Of a DNA stretch of 16,832 nucleotides, positions 1 to 6,644 are shown one piece after another. The stretch lies in assembly GCA_026125865.1 (NCBI GenBank), contig JAHCKI010000018.1, positions 1 to 16,832 on the forward strand, in the 5' to 3' direction. The notes under the pieces were generated by a model. The model did not search any database. It was not told the DNA's origin and was given only the letters and a program-made list of their open reading frames with translations. Position 1 is the first letter of the stretch. Each line of letters starts with the position of its first letter. Source of the DNA: Rhodospirillales bacterium (GTDB lineage Bacteria > Pseudomonadota > Alphaproteobacteria > Rhodospirillales > Defluviicoccaceae). Made by a program: the position numbers and the translations under genes.

Positions 1-114
1 CTATGCCGCATTCGGGGTTAAACTAGCCGCTCGCGATACCTAAATCGGGTGCCGAAATTGGCATCCGAAGGGAACGCGGGGGACGCGAGAAGCGACAAAC
101 AGGGGGCCGCATCC

Positions 115-2889
115 ATGGCGGATATTTTCATTTCCTATGCGAGAGCGGACTCGGCGGAGGCTGAGCGGCTCGTCGCCGCGTTGGAAAAACGCGACTGGAA
201 AGTTTTCATCGACAGGAAAACCCCCATCGGCCCGCGCTTCGATCAACACATCGCCGAAAAACTGCGCGCCGCCCGTTGCGTGGTCGTGTTGTGGTCCGAG
301 GCGTCCGTTAACTCGGAGAGGGTGGTCGAGGAGGCGGCTGACGCAAAGAAGCGTGACGTTCTGGCCCCGGTCCGGCTTCAGGATGTCGATCCGCCTTTCG
401 GCTTTGGTCATCGCAATTATGCCGATCTGTTCGGCTGGTCGGACGGCCGGCCACACGCAGGGTTCGACCGGTTGCTGGCAAGAATCACCGAGCTTGTCGG
501 ACCGCCCGTGACCGTCCCCGAAATCCCGCCCGATTACGTGGCTTGGCTACGGCGCACCTGCTCGGATGTCAGCCTGCTTGGCCAGGACCCCGGCGACAAG
601 AGCCGGGCGTTCTCGTTGACCTATGTGTATGTGCCGGCGGTCACGCCGTCACCCGCCCACACCGAGGCACAGGTGCGCACTAAGAAAACAAAGGTGCCGC
701 GCGGTCGGACAGAAAAGGAGCCACAACCCATACCGCTGCTCCAACGCCTGGACACGGCCTCGCTGTACGTGGAAGCCCATGCCGGCGCCGGCAAATCCAC
801 CTTCTGCAAATGGGCGGTGCTGCAGTGCATCGCCGAGGAAGACCTGATCCCGCAGGTGCCGACACCGAAAGACTTCGCCGAGCCGGCGCCGAAAAGCCTA
901 CGCGGCCGGCTGCCGCTGCTGGTGTTGTTTCGCGACTTCGCCCACAAAGCGGACTTCGGGCGGGGCGAGCAGACCTGGACCCGCAAGGACCTGGAGCGCG
1001 CGCTGGAGGCCTGGGTTGCGGCCAAGACCGATGGCTTGCCCCCCGATATGCTGACCGTTCACCTCAAGGCCGGCACTGCTTTGCTGCTGCTGGACGGGCT
1101 CGACGAACTTCCCGAGATGGGCGAAAACGCCGGTGCCACGGTGTACCCGCGCGAATTGGTGCTGAGCGGGCTGGCGGACGCGCTGCCCGTTTGGCACGGG
1201 GCGGGGAACCGCATCCTGCTCACCAGCCGCCCGGCCGGCGTGGAGCGGGCCGGGGTGCAGCGCCTACCTCTCGACCACGCGCCGCTGGAGCCGTTGCCGC
1301 CGCCGCTGCAGGATTTGTTCGTTCAACGCTGGTTCCACACCCTGGACAAGCCGGACGAGGCTTCGGGATTGATCGGCACCATTCGCGGCCGCGCCGATCT
1401 CGCGCCGCTGGTCGGCAACCCGATGCTGCTCACCGCCCTCTGCATCCTTTACGACAGCGGCGGACGGTTACCGGGGGACATCTACAAGCTCTATCGCCGG
1501 ATCGTCGATGTGGTCCTGGCCCGGCGTTTCCCCGGCGGTTCCGAGAAGACCGAGCGGGTCGAGGCGCGGCTGCGGGCGATCGCACGGCGCATGCACGAGG
1601 GCACGGAAAGCGAACCCCGGTCCAGCCCGACGGCCGTCGCCGCCGCCCTGGAGGTCGACGGCGTGCTGCGGGAGATCGCGGCCGACGGCTGGTCTCCCGA
1701 GGACGCCAGCGTCGAGCCGGCGGTCCGGCGGAAGGAACTGCTGGACCGATCGGGCCTGCTGCTCCCCCGCGGCGACGGGCAGGCGGCATTCTACCATTTG
1801 AGCTTCCAGGAGTTCCTGGCCGCCGAAGAGCTTCTGAAGTCGGGCGAGGATCCGATTACGCTTATTCGCAAGTGGAGCGCCGTGCCCGAGTGGCGATTGA
1901 CGCTTTCGTTCCTGATCGCCGGTCGGGCGGAAGCGGCGAAGCCCCCGGTGATCTTGAAAATGCTCGGCCAACTTCTCGACGGCCTCGACTCCGCGGCGGT
2001 GAAAACGAACCCGGCGCCGGCCCTGGTCCTCGCCGACGCTTTCGACCTGATCCTCGCCAAGGGATGGGCGGTCGCCGGGTCACCGCAGGCGGAGACCTTT
2101 CGCACCCTCGTCCTCCGGGCCATCGAAGACGAGATCGACCTGCCGGCGCGGCAGGCGCTGGCACTCACGTTGGGGCGGCTCGGTGATCCGCGCATTGCCG
2201 ACCTGCGCGATCCTGCCGCCTATGTCACGGTGCCGGCCGGTGATTATCCCTACGGCGAGGCGGGAGAGATGGTGACCATCGAAGCGCCATTCCTCCTCGG
2301 CCGCTATCCGGTGACCAACAGCCAATACCGGGCGTTCGTCGACGACGGCGGCTATCAGGTCCGGGAGTGGTGGTCGGAGGCCGGCTGGACGTGGCGGAAA
2401 GACGAGAATATCACCGAACCATGGTTCTGGGATTACCGGCAGATAAACGCCCCCAACCAGCCGGTGGTGGGGGTGAGCTTTTGGGAGGCCGAAGCATTTT
2501 GTTCCTGGGCCGGCGGCCGGTTGCCGACGGAACAGGAGTGGGAAGCTGCCGCTCGCGGTCCGGAGGGCTTCACGTATCCCTGGGGCGACGACTGGGAGGA
2601 CGGCAATTGCAACTCATCGAAGGCCGGCCTCAAAGTCACCTCGGCTGTCGGACTGTTTCCGCGTGGGCGCCAAGCTCGCCTTGGCCTCGAGGATTTCGCA
2701 GGCAATGTCTGGGAGTGGTGTGACAATTTGTATGATCAAGCCGACTCAACCACCGGCGCGAACCGGGTTTTCCGCGGCGGGTCGTGGATCGTCGACGCCC
2801 GCATCGTGCGGTCGGCGGTCCGGCACTGGTTCGTGCCCGAGTACCGCAACAACGACCTGGGCTTCCGCTGTGCCCGAGTTCAGGCGTGA
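115..2889 (+). CDS. TIR-NACHT-FGE/C-type-lectin-fold NLR-like conflict protein
   Basis: This is a 924-residue multidomain protein. Residues 1-110 form a TIR domain: it opens MADIFISYARAD, and the S67-x2-V-x2-E73 block aligns E73 with the catalytic Glu of TIR NAD-hydrolases. A NACHT NTPase follows, with Walker A AGAGKST (223-229), Walker B LLLLDGLDEL (323-332), a sensor-like ILLTSRP, and the NACHT-typical GNPMLLTALC and HLSFQEFLAA (561-570). A helical linker ends in the LGRLGDPR block usual before FGE-sulfatase domains. Residues about 699-924 are an FGE/C-type-lectin fold (GRLPTEQEWEAAARG, GNVWEWC, RGGSW, GFRCA). The ATG start is chosen because AGGGGG lies about 8 nt upstream and the TIR fold begins at once; an in-frame GTG at 49 adds 22 low-complexity residues. 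By family knowledge, TIR acts as an NADase or signalling effector, NACHT as the oligomerising switch and the C-terminus as the sensor. A role in phage defence or self/non-self recognition is inferred. No partner gene is adjacent. Confidence 0.92.
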   Translation: MADIFISYARADSAEAERLVAALEKRDWKVFIDRKTPIGPRFDQHIAEKLRAARCVVVLWSEASVNSERVVEEAADAKKRDVLAPVRLQDVDPPFGFGHRNYADLFGWSDGRPHAGFDRLLARITELVGPPVTVPEIPPDYVAWLRRTCSDVSLLGQDPGDKSRAFSLTYVYVPAVTPSPAHTEAQVRTKKTKVPRGRTEKEPQPIPLLQRLDTASLYVEAHAGAGKSTFCKWAVLQCIAEEDLIPQVPTPKDFAEPAPKSLRGRLPLLVLFRDFAHKADFGRGEQTWTRKDLERALEAWVAAKTDGLPPDMLTVHLKAGTALLLLDGLDELPEMGENAGATVYPRELVLSGLADALPVWHGAGNRILLTSRPAGVERAGVQRLPLDHAPLEPLPPPLQDLFVQRWFHTLDKPDEASGLIGTIRGRADLAPLVGNPMLLTALCILYDSGGRLPGDIYKLYRRIVDVVLARRFPGGSEKTERVEARLRAIARRMHEGTESEPRSSPTAVAAALEVDGVLREIAADGWSPEDASVEPAVRRKELLDRSGLLLPRGDGQAAFYHLSFQEFLAAEELLKSGEDPITLIRKWSAVPEWRLTLSFLIAGRAEAAKPPVILKMLGQLLDGLDSAAVKTNPAPALVLADAFDLILAKGWAVAGSPQAETFRTLVLRAIEDEIDLPARQALALTLGRLGDPRIADLRDPAAYVTVPAGDYPYGEAGEMVTIEAPFLLGRYPVTNSQYRAFVDDGGYQVREWWSEAGWTWRKDENITEPWFWDYRQINAPNQPVVGVSFWEAEAFCSWAGGRLPTEQEWEAAARGPEGFTYPWGDDWEDGNCNSSKAGLKVTSAVGLFPRGRQARLGLEDFAGNVWEWCDNLYDQADSTTGANRVFRGGSWIVDARIVRSAVRHWFVPEYRNNDLGFRCARVQA
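2761..2889 (+). other. Candidate DGR variable region at the 3' end of the TIR-NACHT gene
   Basis: The last 42 codons encode the C-type-lectin-fold ending shared by DGR variable proteins: RGGSW (887-891), RSAxR (899-903) and RNNDLGFR (911-918). At many of the positions where DGR targets carry template AAC codons the codon here is NNC: I892 atc, V893 gtc, D894 gac, I897 atc, V902 gtc, H904 cac, F906 ttc, Y910 tac, N912 aac, N913 aac, D914 gac. That is what adenine-directed mutagenesis of AAC gives. The strong C preference at third positions in this GC-rich genome produces much of the same pattern, so the codon evidence is only suggestive. No template repeat or reverse transcriptase was found in the window. 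Confidence 0.45.
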
Positions 2890-2905
2890 GCCAGGCAAGC
2901 CGGAG

Positions 2906-2953
2906 GCCCGGCGACGGTCGGGCTAGCCGCCGGAGGCGGCCTGCCGGACCGGC
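2906..2953. other. Cluster of GC-rich hairpins just after the TIR-NACHT stop
   Basis: Three short inverted repeats follow one another from 17 bp after the stop codon: GCCCG/CGGGC with an 8-nt loop (2906-2923), GCCGCC-GGA-GGCGGC (2926-2940), and GCCGG-A-CCGGC (2943-2953). No T-run follows, so a classical intrinsic terminator is not supported on the + strand. The motif GCCGGAGGC recurs around them. They could slow transcription. If the upstream end is a DGR variable region, one could act as the target-associated hairpin or cruciform known in some DGRs. Confidence 0.4.
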
Positions 2954-2991
2954 GCAGGGCCGGAGGCAAGGCGCCCAAAGCAACGCTGTCG

Positions 2992-3220
2992 CGTCATCGC
3001 GAAGCGCGCCAGCGCTGCGGCGATCCACGAGGCGCCACTCGGATCGGAAACACGCTTGTTTTCACGAGCGTCGCCGGTGGATTGCCGCGCCGGCTGCGCC
3101 GGCTCGCAAAGACGGCAATGGTAAAAAGCCACGCTCCAATCCGTCATCGCGAAGCGCGCCAGCGCTGTGGCGATCCACAAGCCGCCACCCGCCGAGATAA
3201 ATAAGCTGTCCCCGGAATTC
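2992..3220. repeat. Palindromic repeat block, tandem copy 1
   Basis: The block has a long form at 2992-3115. Its left arm starts CGTCATCGCGAAGCGCGCC and ends GATCCAC (3028); its right arm starts GTGGATTGCCGCGCC (3077) and ends near GACGG (3115), so the two arms are imperfect inverted repeats around a 48-bp centre. A short form follows at 3142-3220: the same left arm joined to a 42-bp tail ending CTGTCCCCGGAATTC. The arms resemble the dispersed two-armed REP/BIME-like or MITE-like repeats common in alphaproteobacterial intergenic DNA. No transposase gene is present. Confidence 0.8.
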
Positions 3221-3286
3221 GTGTCCCCGGCGGAGATTTGGGCTTTGGGAGCTTGACCAACCAGCCGGAATTAGACAACGGCGTCG

Positions 3287-3515
3287 CGTCATCGCGAAGC
3301 GCGCCAGCGCTGCGGCGATCCACAAGCCGCCACCCGGATCGGAAACCCGCCTGTTTTCAAGCGCGTCGCCGGTGGATTGCCGCGCCGGCTGCGCCAGCTC
3401 GCAATGACGGCAATAGTAAAGCGCCAAACCTCCATCCGTCATCGCGAAGCGCGCCAGCGCTGCGGCGATCCACAAGCCGCCACTCGCCGAGATAAATAAG
3501 ATGTCCCCGGAATTC
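3287..3515. repeat. Palindromic repeat block, tandem copy 2
   Basis: This is a second copy of the preceding block, offset by exactly 295 bp with no net length change: long form 3287-3410, 26-bp spacer, short form 3437-3515. The left arms are identical between copies, while the centres and right arms carry scattered substitutions. The equal offset of both sub-elements shows that the whole long-plus-short unit was duplicated once, rather than two elements inserting independently. Confidence 0.8.
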
Positions 3516-3597
3516 CAGCGCTGCGGCGATCCACAAGCCGCCATCCGCCGAGATAAATAAGCTGTCCCCGTAATTCAATAAGCTGTCCCCGTAATTC
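3515..3597. repeat. Truncated repeat copy with a 21-bp tandem tail
   Basis: A third short-form copy begins inside the left arm (CCAGCGCTGCGG at 3515), directly after the GGAATTC of copy 2, and keeps the whole 42-bp tail (3535-3576). The last 21 bp of that tail (3556-3576, AATAAGCTGTCC...TAATTC) is repeated exactly at 3577-3597. The same phrase in inverted form (ATCGGGGACATCATAC) appears at about 3618-3633. Such CGGGGACA/AATTC phrases often flank REP-associated transposase genes, so this looks like the residue of repeated mobile-element activity. Confidence 0.65.
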
Positions 3598-3647
3598 ACG
3601 GCATATATCGCATATATATCGGGGACATCATACGGATCTCACGGGGT

Positions 3648-3730
3648 TCAGGCCATTCCGAAGGAAAGAGGTCGGGTGCCGGTATTTGACGATGTCGGCC
3701 AAGTCCCTCGATTCTTCATGCGATGGTGTG
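3648..3730. repeat. Diverged direct repeat, copy 1 (left part)
   Basis: This segment matches 3934-4015 at roughly 80% by eye; shared phrases include GACGATGTCGGC, CCCTCGATNCTTCATGCGA and GGTGTG. Its continuation, starting CATGCGAGATGTGG, lies at 3808-3870, on the far side of the palindromic element at 3736-3808. Reading frames across it are not conserved as protein, so it is treated as non-coding repeat DNA. Confidence 0.6.
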
Positions 3731-3735
3731 CGCGT

Positions 3736-3808
3736 GTCCGGGACCCTGTAAAGACTGGCCTTGCGGCCACCGCCCAAGGGCGGCTGCGGTCTTGACAGGG
3801 CCCCGGAC
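3736..3808. mobile_element. Palindromic MITE-like element inserted in a direct repeat
   Basis: The 20-bp ends 3736-3755 (GTCCGGGACCCTGT...) and 3789-3808 (...ACAGGGCCCCGGAC) are inverted repeats matching at 18 of 20 positions. The 33-bp centre holds a second hairpin, CCGCCC-AA-GGGCGG (3770-3783). The element interrupts an older direct repeat whose intact copy is at 3934-4070. The sequence CATGCGA(G)GTGTG, single in the intact copy, occurs on both sides here (3717-3730 and 3808-3821), as expected of a target-site duplication. There is no coding capacity, so mobilisation would have to be in trans. That it is mobile is inferred from the interrupted repeat. Confidence 0.5.
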
Positions 3809-3933
3809 ATGCGAGATGTGGTCATGAAGAGATTGATGGACACATGCGGCCTTTTTCAGTGTACGGGTGGAGTACCGGTGGCATCTTCAAATTCCGGTGA
3901 AATTCCGGTGACATCTTACGCAACTCATGAAGT

Positions 3934-4070
3934 CCAGGCGGTTCCGAAGCAAAGGTGTCGGGTATCCATTTCTGACGATGTCGGCAAAAGCCCTCGATCC
4001 TTCATGCGAGGTGTGATCATGAAGAGATCGTCGGAAACGTGTGGCCATGTTTTTGTGTACGAGCGCTGGG
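3934..4070. repeat. Diverged direct repeat, copy 2 (uninterrupted)
   Basis: This is the intact counterpart of 3648-3730 plus 3808-3870. It runs continuously from CCAGGCGGTTCCGAAG through CTTCATGCGAGGTGTG into ATCATGAAGAGATCG and GTGTGGCC. It gives the pre-insertion arrangement against which the palindromic element in copy 1 can be recognised. Confidence 0.6.
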
Positions 4071-4130
4071 ATCAGTACGGGGCAGGAAAGAGAAAATCAA
4101 TTTCTGACACCATTGCCTCACGAGCCGCAT

Positions 4131-4210
4131 GCGGATCGGAAGTCCGCCAATTTTCACGCGCGTCGCCAATGGATTGCCGCGGCGCCTCGCCATGGCGGCA
4201 ACGACCGCAA
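4131..4210. repeat. Degenerate right half of the two-armed repeat
   Basis: The stretch GCGGATCGGAAGTCCGCC...ATTTTCACGCGCGTCGCC...TGGATTGCCGCGGC matches the centre and right arm of the long-form repeats at 2992 and 3287, with more substitutions and no left arm. It is an older, decayed copy. The rest of 4071-4390 shows nothing I can assign. Confidence 0.6.
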
Positions 4211-4397
4211 TCAAGGGATTTTCCGGAACCGTACAGTGGTTGGCAACGTGTCTCCCGCCGCTTGCATCGGTCGGGAGCGGGGGCTATGTACCACTCATGT
4301 TCCCATCGGGGTGACGTGACGAAAAACGAGAAAGCGTATGGTACCATTTCCATCTTCAGTAGAATTGTTTGGAATCAAAGTGTTACGGGCATTTTTG

Positions 4398-4462
4398 CAT
4401 ACATTTGCACACAAAATCATACATTTTGAGCGTTGAAAATGACACAAACGCTTTATTTTCAA
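4398..4462 (+). promoter_or_regulatory. AT-rich leader upstream of znuCB with repeat motifs
   Basis: Base composition drops sharply at about 4320-4560. CATACATTT occurs at 4398-4406 and again at 4418-4426, exactly 20 bp apart, i.e. on the same DNA face. The second overlaps a 6-5-6 inverted repeat CAAAAT-CATAC-ATTTTG (4412-4428). A further exact 8-bp inverted repeat, TTGAAAAT/ATTTTCAA, lies at 4433-4440 and 4455-4462. They sit 240-300 bp before znuC. No consensus Zur box was recognised, so the regulator is unknown; a zinc-responsive role is inferred from position only. Confidence 0.3.
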
Positions 4463-4700
4463 GGTGATAGGACAAAAACACGCGATACAAAACAGGTATA
4501 AACCGTGTACAATCTAGCTCATTTGTGGACAAATTGAGGCGATATTCTGTCCTTTGTATTCGCCGGTTAGTTATCAGATGCAAAGAAGTGCGCCAAAGTC
4601 CTACGCGATAGCCCTGTCCCGCGGCCGAGAGTCATTTCTTGTCTCCGCGTTCATGTTACTGTTGCCGAGTTCAGTGCCGGGAGAACCATTGCACGTGCGG

Positions 4701-5582
4701 ATGTCCAAGACAGGCGATGTCGCGCAGCGGGGCGGCGACGCCGAGCCGCTGTTGGAAGCGCGCGGGATCGGGGTGACGCTCGGCGGCCACGGGATCCTGG
4801 AAGGCGTCGGCCTCACCGTGGCGCCGGGCGAGATCGTCACCATCATCGGTCCCAACGGCGCCGGCAAGACGACGCTCGTCAAGGTCGTGCTCGGCCTCAT
4901 CGAACCGGTGACCGGATTGGTGCGGCGGCGGCCGGGGTTGTCCATCGGCTATGTGCCGCAACGGATGCCGATCGATCCGGTTCTGCCGCTGTCGGTCGCC
5001 CGGTTGATGACGCTGACAATCCGCCGACCGCGCGCCGCCGTGCTGAAGGCGTTGGAGGAAACCGGCGTCGGCGGGCTCATCGATGCGCCGGTGCAGGCCC
5101 TCTCCGGCGGCGAGTTGCAGCGGGTCCTGATGGCGCGCGCCCTGGTGCGCGATCCCGATCTGCTGGTGCTCGACGAGCCGGTGCAAGGCGTTGATTTTGC
5201 GGGAGAAGCGGCTCTTTACGAGCTGATCAGCGACATCCGCCGGCGGCGCGGTTGCGGCGTGCTGATGGTGTCCCACGACCTGCACGTGGTGATGGCGGCG
5301 ACCGACCAGGTGGTGTGCCTCAACCGGCATGTGTGCTGCGCTGGGGAGCCGGAAACGGTCAGCCGTCACCCCGAATACGAGCGGCTGTTCGGGCGCAAGG
5401 CGGCCGGCGCCTTCGCCGTCTACACCCATCACCACGACCACGCCCATGACGTCTCCGGCGACGTCGTTCCCATCGGGGAACGCGATCCCGGCCATACCCA
5501 TGATCACACCCATAGTCGCACCCACGACCACCGGCACACCCACGACCACGATCACACCCACGACGGCGGCCGCGATGCTTGA
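4701..5582 (+). CDS. znuC: Zinc ABC importer ATP-binding protein ZnuC with His-rich tail
   Basis: The 293-residue cytoplasmic ATPase powers high-affinity Zn2+ uptake through ZnuB. Visible motifs are Walker A GPNGAGKTT (50-58), Q-loop Gln in YVPQRM (87), signature LSGGE (134-138), Walker B LLVLDEP (154-160) and H-loop His192. RHVCCAGEPETVSRHPEYERLFG-type sequence (209-231) is characteristic of ZnuC rather than other ABC ATPases. Residues 243-288 form a His/Asp-rich tail (HHHDHAHD, then repeated HTHDH units), probably metal-binding. The start is uncertain: the frame is open from 4554, but those codons do not look like ZnuC. ATG 4701 is preferred; GTG 4695 and TTG 4689 lie nearer the GGGAGA at 4679-4684. 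The end overlaps znuB by 8 bp (ATGCTTGA), implying translational coupling. The substrate-binding protein ZnuA is not adjacent. Confidence 0.92.
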   Translation: MSKTGDVAQRGGDAEPLLEARGIGVTLGGHGILEGVGLTVAPGEIVTIIGPNGAGKTTLVKVVLGLIEPVTGLVRRRPGLSIGYVPQRMPIDPVLPLSVARLMTLTIRRPRAAVLKALEETGVGGLIDAPVQALSGGELQRVLMARALVRDPDLLVLDEPVQGVDFAGEAALYELISDIRRRRGCGVLMVSHDLHVVMAATDQVVCLNRHVCCAGEPETVSRHPEYERLFGRKAAGAFAVYTHHHDHAHDVSGDVVPIGERDPGHTHDHTHSRTHDHRHTHDHDHTHDGGRDA

Positions 5583-6384
5583 CGACTTCTTCGTTCGGGC
5601 CATGGTGGCCGGCGTCGGCGTAGCGCTGCTGGCCGGGCCGCTCGGGTGTTTCATCGTCTGGCGGCGGATGGCGTTCTTCGGCGGCACCATGGCCCATTCG
5701 GCCCTGTTGGGCGTGGCCCTCGGCCTCATCGTGGATGTCAATCCCATCCTCGGGGTAACGGCGGTCACGGTGGCGGTGGCGTTGTTGCTGGTGGCGCTGC
5801 AAGGCCGCGATTGGCTGGCCAGCGACACCCTTCTCGGCATTCTCGCCCATGCCTCGCTGGCGTTGGGGTTGGTGGTCATCGGCGCCATGACGTGGCTGCG
5901 AGTCGATTTGCTCGGCTTTCTGTTCGGCGACGTTCTCGCCGTCACCGTCACCGACATCGTCGTCATTTATACGGGCGGCAGCGTGGTTTTGGCGGTCATG
6001 GCGGCCATCTGGCGGCCGTTGCTTGCGCTGACGGTGCACGAGGGATTGGCGCGCGCCGAGGGCGTGCCGACCTTTGCTGTGCGCCTGGCCTTCATGCTGT
6101 TGATCGCGCTGGTGATCTCGCTGGCCATGAAGATCATCGGTATCCTGCTGATCACCTCTCTCCTCATCATTCCAGCGGCGGCGGCGCGCCGGTTTGCCGG
6201 TACGCCGGAGCGAATGGCGGTCATGGCGTCGGTCATCGGCGCCGTCGCGGTGGTGCTCGGGTTGCATGGATCCCTGTATCTGGATGCACCGGCCGGACCG
6301 TCGATCGTCGTCGCCGCCACGGCGGTGTTCGCCCTGAGTTTGATCCCCATTCCCGGCCTTGCCGGGCGTGCTCATCGGCCGTGA
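5575..6384 (+). CDS. znuB: Zinc ABC importer permease ZnuB
   Basis: The 269-residue inner-membrane protein is almost entirely hydrophobic, with about eight to nine membrane segments as in the ABC-3 (ZnuB/TroC) family, and is close to the usual length of about 260. Family hallmarks visible are the N-terminal GPLGCFIVWRRMAFFGGTMAH (split over residues 20-40), the interior HEGLARAEGVP that contacts the ATPase, and MKIIGILLITSLLIIPAAAAR. Its ATG lies inside the last codons of znuC. Two genes in this order, with ZnuA missing, suggest that the binding protein is encoded elsewhere. The palindrome cluster after it may end the transcript. Confidence 0.93.
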   Translation: MLDDFFVRAMVAGVGVALLAGPLGCFIVWRRMAFFGGTMAHSALLGVALGLIVDVNPILGVTAVTVAVALLLVALQGRDWLASDTLLGILAHASLALGLVVIGAMTWLRVDLLGFLFGDVLAVTVTDIVVIYTGGSVVLAVMAAIWRPLLALTVHEGLARAEGVPTFAVRLAFMLLIALVISLAMKIIGILLITSLLIIPAAAARRFAGTPERMAVMASVIGAVAVVLGLHGSLYLDAPAGPSIVVAATAVFALSLIPIPGLAGRAHRP

Positions 6385-6513
6385 ACCGCCGTATATCAGA
6401 TCGCGGGAAATAGATTCGGTGTGTGAACGGAAAAAGTGTACCCAAATGGGGTGCGGTGTGTTAAGGTAAGGCTCTGTTAACGCAACGGATGCACCTGGAC
6501 AAATAACACAAGA

Positions 6514-6582
6514 TGGTCCAGGCCGACCGGGGGCCAGACGCGCGGAAACGCGCCTTTGGCCCCCGGTAGCGGCCTTGAACCA
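6514..6582. repeat. Long GC-rich hairpin with GAAA tetraloop
   Basis: A 10-bp exact stem, CCGGGGGCCA (6527-6536) with TGGCCCCCGG (6557-6566), encloses GCGCG-GAAA-CGCGC. It extends outwards through GGCCG/CGGCC and TGGT/ACCA with small bulges, giving one near-continuous hairpin of about 69 nt. No T-run follows. It could be folded RNA at the 3' end of the znuCB message or a dispersed intergenic repeat; the sequence alone cannot separate these. Confidence 0.65.
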
Positions 6583-6630
6583 GAGCAAAATGCGATCAGA
6601 TGGAGTCATCTGATCGCATGGGTTTGCTCT
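6582..6630. repeat. AGAGCA-type inverted repeat, 21-bp arms
   Basis: The left arm AGAGCAAA + ATGCGATCAGATG pairs with CATCTGATCGCAT + TTTGCTCT across a 4-nt loop, with a 3-nt bulge (GGG) in the right arm. It abuts the preceding hairpin without a gap. The AGAGCA...TGCTCT ends match those of the next palindrome, which indicates a shared repeat family. Confidence 0.7.
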
Positions 6631-6644
6631 AGAAATCAATGATA

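Noticed and set aside
49..114. In-frame GTG start giving 22 extra residues on the TIR-NACHT protein
   Set aside because: The TIR fold begins at the ATG at 115, which has an AGGGGG box before it; the extra residues are low-complexity and GTG 49 has no clear ribosome-binding site.
810..2186. Long Arg/Gly/Ala-rich open frame inside the TIR-NACHT gene
   Set aside because: It is an alternative frame of GC-rich coding DNA; the true frame carries all TIR and NACHT motifs.
2992..3597. CRISPR array
   Set aside because: The units are long (79-124 bp), internally palindromic and irregularly spaced; there are no short uniform repeats with unique spacers and no cas genes.
2923..3599. Several minus-strand open frames (80-160 codons) over the repeats
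   Set aside because: Their translations repeat the same phrase (WIAAALARFAMT-like) because they read the non-coding palindromic repeats; no independent protein signal.
3761..4429. 222-codon plus-strand open frame
   Set aside because: It crosses the palindromic element, a diverged direct repeat and a decayed repeat arm, with no recognisable domain or ribosome-binding site.
4554..4700. N-terminal 49-residue extension of ZnuC
   Set aside because: The sequence does not resemble ZnuC and has no ribosome-binding site at 4554; family similarity starts after 4701.
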